Shown here: one piece after another, positions 6,078-9,068 of the stretch
Layout of the letters: each line of letters starts with the position of its first letter
Position numbering within the stretch: the stretch's first letter is position 1
Source: Bacteriovorax stolpii
GTDB taxonomy: Bacteria > Bdellovibrionota > Bacteriovoracia > Bacteriovoracales > Bacteriovoracaceae
Assembly: GCA_945890905.1 (NCBI GenBank)
Contig: CAMDDI010000135.1
Span: 1 to 9,068 of the forward strand
Length of the DNA stretch: 9,068 nucleotides
Reading direction: 5' to 3'
Notes under the pieces: generated by a model
The model's database searches: none
Told to the model about the DNA's origin: nothing
What the model saw: the letters and a program-made list of their open reading frames with translations, nothing else
Translations under genes and position numbers: made by a program

Positions 6078-6688
6078 AACTCTTTAAAAGTCTTCCCTCC
6101 GCTCTTGAGGCCATTAATGAAGTTGAGGCCCTGAAGCTTGATTTAAAAACTGAAAAATTTCCTCCCGAGCTGTTCTTTTTCCCTAACTTAAAAGAGCTCT
6201 ACTTAGAAGGGAGCTGCACAGAATTGCCTAAACTCGGCAATCCATGGCCCAAGCTTAAAGTTTTGTCCATTAAGTGGCCTGACTTTAAAGGAGATCTGGC
6301 CGCATTGTTTTCTCTTCCAAGTTTAGAGAATTTAAAAATTCTTGAAACCCCTCAGAAGAGATTACTACTCCCTTTGGGTGTGGCCGGTGCACCTATTAAA
6401 TCACTCACCATTAAAGGGTGTGTATTAGAAATTTTACCGGAAGAAATTTCAATGCTCACTCAGCTCTCTGAACTCAATCTGACTAAAAATGATCTTAGCA
6501 AACTTCCTCGATCTTTTCCCACACTCTCTATGCTTAAAAGATGCAATCTTGATCAAAACAAATTTTCCAAATTTCCTGACCTAATTAGGGAGATGAGTGG
6601 ACTCTCTCACCTCTCAATTGATGGGAATGATTTTTCCGAAGACGAGAAGGCCCGCATTCAACGAGAATTCCACATCTGGCCTAACTAG
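6074..6688 (+). CDS. Cytoplasmic leucine-rich-repeat protein
   Basis: This 204-residue protein is built almost wholly of leucine-rich repeats of about 22-24 residues. It starts from an ATG that overlaps the serB stop (ATGA), with GGGGGA upstream. Repeats can be phased at roughly 14-36, 37-58, 59-82, 83-106, 107-128, 129-151, 152-174 and 175-197. The clearest are LTIKGCVLEILPEEISML (111-128), LSELNLTKNDLSKLPRSF (131-148) and LSHLSIDGNDFSED (177-190). They follow the LxxLxLxxNxLxxLP bacterial pattern. It has no signal peptide, membrane segment or attached enzymatic domain, so it is probably a stand-alone cytosolic protein-binding scaffold. The function and partner are unknown. Tight coupling to serB and pgsA suggests constitutive expression rather than an effector role. 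The early repeats are degenerate, and several late repeats retain the LP or FP turn. Confidence 0.85.
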   Translation: MKLFKSLPSALEAINEVEALKLDLKTEKFPPELFFFPNLKELYLEGSCTELPKLGNPWPKLKVLSIKWPDFKGDLAALFSLPSLENLKILETPQKRLLLPLGVAGAPIKSLTIKGCVLEILPEEISMLTQLSELNLTKNDLSKLPRSFPTLSMLKRCNLDQNKFSKFPDLIREMSGLSHLSIDGNDFSEDEKARIQREFHIWPN

Positions 6689-6720
6689 CTTTTCAAGGAA
6701 AAAGGAATACCTTAAGAGCT
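6687..6720 (+). other. Imperfect hairpin at the LRR gene stop codon
   Basis: Arms 6687-6698 (AGCTTTTCAAGG) and 6710-6720 (CCTTAAGAGCT) can pair over 11 bp with one bulged C and one G-U, around an A-rich 11-nt loop. It starts inside the TAG stop and is not followed by a T run, so it is not itself a terminator. It may protect the operon mRNA 3' end together with the terminator at 6785-6820. The rest of the gap to that terminator shows only a small 5-bp hairpin (AGATT/AATCT) and nothing gene-like. Confidence 0.35.
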
Positions 6721-6784
6721 TTACGTCAGATTCGCTGAAATCTACGAGATTGTCGCATTTAAGCCTATATGCAGCTCCCTAAAA

Positions 6785-6820
6785 CTAAAAACCCACACCG
6801 ATTAAGATGTGGGTTTTTAG
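6785..6820. terminator. Bidirectional terminator between convergent LRR and secreted-protein genes
   Basis: CTAAAAACCCACA (6785-6797) and TGTGGGTTTTTAG (6808-6820) form a perfect 13-bp inverted repeat with a 10-nt loop. The GC-rich core ACCCACA/TGTGGGT is followed by T5 on either strand because the outer pairs are A5/T5. It sits about 100 bp after the plus-strand pgsA operon and 26 bp after the stop of the minus-strand secreted-protein gene, so it should end both transcripts. Confidence 0.9.
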
Positions 6821-6845
6821 TAAACCATTTTCAGGTCACTAATTT

Positions 6846-7328
6846 TTAATTTTCAGTAGGAGGGTTTGAATTTGCCTGACTTTGACGTTCTCTCTCACGA
6901 GCGATCGCTTGATCTCGTGTTGTGTGATAGTTTTCAGAATCACGTTCCATGTTACGGTCAAAAGCTCCATGACGCTCTTCTTTACATCCTAGGGCCAGAC
7001 TTGCAAGTGACTTAGTGCCTCTGCCTACTCCTTCATATCGACCTTGAATAACTGCAGATAGAAAAGCTTCTGACTGATCCCTACGAGAAGCATATGAGGC
7101 TGCATCCCTGCATGATCTAGAACCTGCTTCTTCACAAACGGCATCTACAACTTCCGCGACCATAGTTGTACAGTCTACTCCATCTCCATAACCCTGGCGA
7201 TAATCGCCACGTCGACGCTCGTTATTTGACCGATCATAAAAATCCTGGGCCTGGGCACTTTCCATGTAAAGGCCAGCGGCAGAGGTTAAAGTGACAAATG
7301 CCAAAAATGTGAAAAATGTGTGTTTCAT
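6846..7328 (-). CDS. Secreted small protein of unknown function with four cysteines
   Basis: This 160-residue protein has a standard Sec signal peptide. It opens with MKHT, followed by a hydrophobic core (FFTFLAFVTLTSAAGL) and the likely cleavage site SAQA-Q after residue 27. The mature part is very polar. It begins with an arginine/asparagine/tyrosine-rich stretch (32-50). A central domain follows with cysteines C53, C65, C73 and C115, which could form two disulfides in the periplasm or outside the cell. The protein ends in a charged, probably helical tail (about 118-160) rich in Arg, Glu and Gln. I do not recognise a family. There is no lipobox, so it should be soluble rather than lipid-anchored. 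The ATG has a modest AAGAGAG ribosome site. The gene stands alone, converging on the pgsA operon, with 220 bp of noncoding DNA upstream. Confidence 0.75.
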   Translation of the reverse strand: MKHTFFTFLAFVTLTSAAGLYMESAQAQDFYDRSNNERRRGDYRQGYGDGVDCTTMVAEVVDAVCEEAGSRSCRDAASYASRRDQSEAFLSAVIQGRYEGVGRGTKSLASLALGCKEERHGAFDRNMERDSENYHTTRDQAIARERERQSQANSNPPTEN

Positions 7329-7379
7329 GTGTTCTCTCTTTTTTGAAAGTTTCTGTACCTATTGATAGGATAATGACTT

Positions 7380-7408
7380 TTAAAATTTCTCGTAAGGGAC
7401 CCTGTAAA
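7380..7408 (-). promoter_or_regulatory. Weak candidate promoter of the secreted-protein gene
   Basis: In the 220-bp AT-rich gap (7329-7548), minus-strand TTTACA (7403-7408, 5/6) precedes a poor -10 (TTTTAA, 7380-7385) at 17 bp. A 12-bp near-palindrome, CCTATTGATAGG (7358-7369), lies between this site and the ATG and could be an operator. A perfect TTGACA is also present on the plus strand (7431-7436), but no good -10 follows it and it would read against the hydrolase gene. No clear terminator for the hydrolase gene was found in this gap. Confidence 0.2.
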
Positions 7409-7548
7409 TTTTGAACTTGATTCCAATAAGTTGACAGTGCCAATATGACACCTGATCTATTTTTCAATGGGTTAAGTCAAACATCTCAAGCGATTGCACT
7501 TTCCGCTTTAATCAGAGATGGGTCATTGTCTAAAAAGGATAGTCCGAA

Positions 7549-8556
7549 TTAGCGCTTAATTGAGTCGCCTTGATCAAGAACAATAAAATGATCTTCCTTC
7601 ACTTGATGCTGCTTCCTTGCAAGCCGTAAATCTGAGACAGGTTCTTCAATGCCCTCATCAGAGAGCTGAAAAGTCCCAAAATGCATACCCACACTCGTAG
7701 CTGCACCCAAATCTATGTGAGCGCGCAGCGCCTCTTCAGGATTCATATGATGGGTCTTCATAAAGTAGCGGGGCTTATAGGCACCAATAGGCAGCAGTGC
7801 CACATCAGGGGCACCAAGTCGGCTTTTAATCTGTAAAAAGTGATCACTATAACCAGTGTCACCGGCAAAATAAATCTTAGAGGATGGAGTCGTGATCATA
7901 AAACTCCCCCAGAGACTTTCATTTTTATCCCAAGGTTTCCGGCCGGACCAATGCTGGGCAGGAGCGAAGGTAATAATATTTTCCCGGATCTTACTCTCCT
8001 CCCACCAATCCATTTCTCTGACAATTTGCAGGCCTTCGGACTTAAGCAGTTTGCCATCTCCAAGTGGTACCAAAAAGAGCGGGTGAAATTTCTCATCGAT
8101 AAGTTTGAGACTCTCTAGATCAAGATGATCATAGTGATTGTGAGATATGATCACCACGTGAATTGGGGGCAAATCGTCTATGATGATTCCAGGTGCTCTC
8201 ACTCGCTTGGGCCCAGCAAACTTCAGCGGACTTGCTCTTTGGGAGAACACCGGGTCAGTCAGAACATTTAACCCAGGAAGTTGAATCAGAAATGAAGCAT
8301 GATTAATAAAGGTTACAACTGCTTTATCACTCTCTGAAAAAGTGGGAACTGGATAATGTTTGTTACTGACGTTCTCTGGCCACAATACAGGATGAGCATT
8401 CCACTTCCACTCAATCAAATCCCAAAGAGTTTTAACATTATTACCTTGAGGGTTGTAAAAGGCTTTACCATCGAAATGATCAGATTTCCTATCAGCAGAG
8501 CTATTCACTGAAAAGCTTACCAGTAATAAAATGGTGATGAACAATTTCACTCCCAT
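7549..8556 (-). CDS. Exported NAPE-PLD-like metallo-beta-lactamase-fold hydrolase
   Basis: This 335-residue protein carries the zinc-hydrolase fold of the COG2220/NAPE-PLD-like group. Visible motifs are INHASFLIQ with NVLTDPVFSQRASP (84-110), the metal site SHNHYDHLD (138-146: H139, H141, D143, H144), PAQHWSGR (H202), FAGDTGYS (D233), HHMNPEEA (H270) and MHFGTF (H292). In this group the enzymes cleave phosphodiester or lactone-like bonds, including N-acyl-phosphatidylethanolamine, but the true substrate is unknown. The N-terminus (MGVKLFITILLLVSFSVNSSA) is a signal peptide with likely cleavage after A21, so it probably works in the periplasm. An in-frame GTG at codon 3 has better ribosome-site spacing (TAAGG 8 nt upstream) than the ATG, and either start keeps the signal peptide. 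It begins 11 nt after the Clp ATPase stop, so the two are likely one transcript. Confidence 0.9.
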   Translation of the reverse strand: MGVKLFITILLLVSFSVNSSADRKSDHFDGKAFYNPQGNNVKTLWDLIEWKWNAHPVLWPENVSNKHYPVPTFSESDKAVVTFINHASFLIQLPGLNVLTDPVFSQRASPLKFAGPKRVRAPGIIIDDLPPIHVVIISHNHYDHLDLESLKLIDEKFHPLFLVPLGDGKLLKSEGLQIVREMDWWEESKIRENIITFAPAQHWSGRKPWDKNESLWGSFMITTPSSKIYFAGDTGYSDHFLQIKSRLGAPDVALLPIGAYKPRYFMKTHHMNPEEALRAHIDLGAATSVGMHFGTFQLSDEGIEEPVSDLRLARKQHQVKEDHFIVLDQGDSIKR

Positions 8557-8567
8557 AACCTTATGAG

Positions 8568-9068
8568 TTACTGAAGATTTCCTAAGATCATATCATGGCC
8601 ATTCCAACTCATGAGCATGTCTCCCTCCTGCAAATCCCCTTGGAGAATTTTTTTAGATAATGGACGGGTTACAAGTCGCTGGAAGACACCTTGAAGTGGC
8701 CGAGCTCCATATTGAAAATCAAAACCTTGTTCTTCTAGAGTCCCATAGGCTTTTTCATCCAATCGAAGCTGAACTTTTTTTCCTTTCAACCGTTCGTTTA
8801 TCTGTTTAATTTGCTTATCAATGAGCTGCTTCATGATACTTCGGTCAAGACCATGGAAGGTGAGCACACTATCAATACGTCCTAGTACTTCTGGTTTAAA
8901 CTCACTCTTGGGATCTTTAGAGTTTGAGGTCATCATAATTATAGTGTTCTTAAAATTGATGGTTCGACCCTTATTATCGGTTAGTCTTCCGTCATCTAGA
9001 ATTTGAAGTAAGATATCTGCAAAATCCGGATGGGCCTTTTCAATTTCATCAAAGAGGATAAGTGAGTA
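8568..9068 (-). CDS. ClpB/Hsp100-type AAA+ ATPase, C-terminal part (gene runs off the window)
   Basis: The reading frame is open to the window edge and gives the last 166 residues of a Clp ATPase. It starts at the Walker B segment of the second AAA+ module (YSLILFDEIEKAHPD) and continues with LLQILDDGRLTDNKGRTINF, sensor 1 (MMTSN, N49 of the visible part), the arginine finger (FKPEVLGRID, R64) and sensor 2 (YGARPL, R123). The C-terminal small domain ends the protein. ClpB-type proteins remodel or disaggregate proteins, and ClpA/C-type ones feed a protease. The visible part resembles ClpB most closely. The segment between sensor 1 and FKPE is only about 7 residues, far shorter than in ClpB or ClpA, and the usual LNRIDE is LGRIDS. 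An internal ATG at 8936 is not the start. The hydrolase gene follows 11 nt after its stop. Confidence 0.92.
   Translation of the reverse strand, partial: YSLILFDEIEKAHPDFADILLQILDDGRLTDNKGRTINFKNTIIMMTSNSKDPKSEFKPEVLGRIDSVLTFHGLDRSIMKQLIDKQIKQINERLKGKKVQLRLDEKAYGTLEEQGFDFQYGARPLQGVFQRLVTRPLSKKILQGDLQEGDMLMSWNGHDMILGNLQ

Noticed and set aside
7421..7450. CCAATA direct repeats 17 bp apart
   Set aside because: Two short copies in AT-rich DNA are expected by chance.
7431..7463. Perfect TTGACA on the plus strand as a promoter
   Set aside because: No acceptable -10 lies at 16-19 bp, and it would read antisense into the hydrolase gene.
7510..7548. GGACTATCC followed by T5 as a terminator for the hydrolase gene
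   Set aside because: The stem would be only 3 bp.
7896..8118. Short reading frames on both strands inside the hydrolase gene, and similar shadows inside the oxygenase, glpX, PilZ and serB genes
   Set aside because: They overlap well-supported conserved genes and show no recognisable protein features.
8568..8936. Clp fragment as a complete 122-residue gene starting at 8936
   Set aside because: The frame remains open upstream to the window edge and encodes the conserved Walker B region.

Overview
This window looks like chromosomal housekeeping DNA from a Gram-negative, moderately AT-rich bacterium. Four things suggest a relative of the Bdellovibrionota (Bacteriovorax/Peredibacter-like): the gene mix, a PilZ protein with an unknown C-terminal half, exported proteins with Sec signal peptides, and low-to-moderate GC. 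That placement is an inference from style and content, because no rRNA or other phylogenetic marker lies in the window. I see no phage, transposon, CRISPR, tRNA or rRNA signature. Genes are tightly packed, and no gene-free gap exceeds about 220 bp.

Left part (1-4475), all on the minus strand. An isopenicillin-N-synthase-family 2-oxoglutarate/Fe(II)-type oxygenase ends at a strong UUCG-loop terminator and may have its own promoter. Upstream of it is a five-gene run in the order PilZ protein, glpX (class II fructose-1,6-bisphosphatase), a COQ10/RatA-like START-fold protein, a small phasin-like protein and yggS (PLP homeostasis). The last three are joined by short gaps or overlaps (18-nt gap, TAATG overlap, 8-nt overlap), so they are probably translationally coupled. 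A 7-bp inverted repeat with 21-bp centre-to-centre spacing covers a possible glpX promoter.

Middle part (4502-6820), plus strand. A promoter divergent from that of the PilZ gene drives pgsA (phosphatidylglycerophosphate synthase), serB (phosphoserine phosphatase) and a cytoplasmic leucine-rich-repeat protein. Both junctions are ATGA overlaps. The pgsA promoter sits so close to the ATG that the transcript looks leaderless. The operon ends at a perfect 13-bp bidirectional terminator shared with the convergent gene on the right.

Right part (6846-9068), minus strand. A small secreted four-cysteine protein of unknown function comes first. It is followed by an exported NAPE-PLD-like metallo-beta-lactamase-fold hydrolase lying 11 nt downstream of a Clp/Hsp100 AAA+ ATPase. 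Only the last 166 residues of the ATPase are inside the window. Its second AAA+ module is unusually short between sensor 1 and the arginine finger.

I did not find a clear new multi-gene system. The items most worth checking are the shortened Clp module and its hydrolase partner, the leaderless pgsA promoter, the LRR gene coupled to serB, and the PilZ-glpX-START-phasin-yggS gene run.
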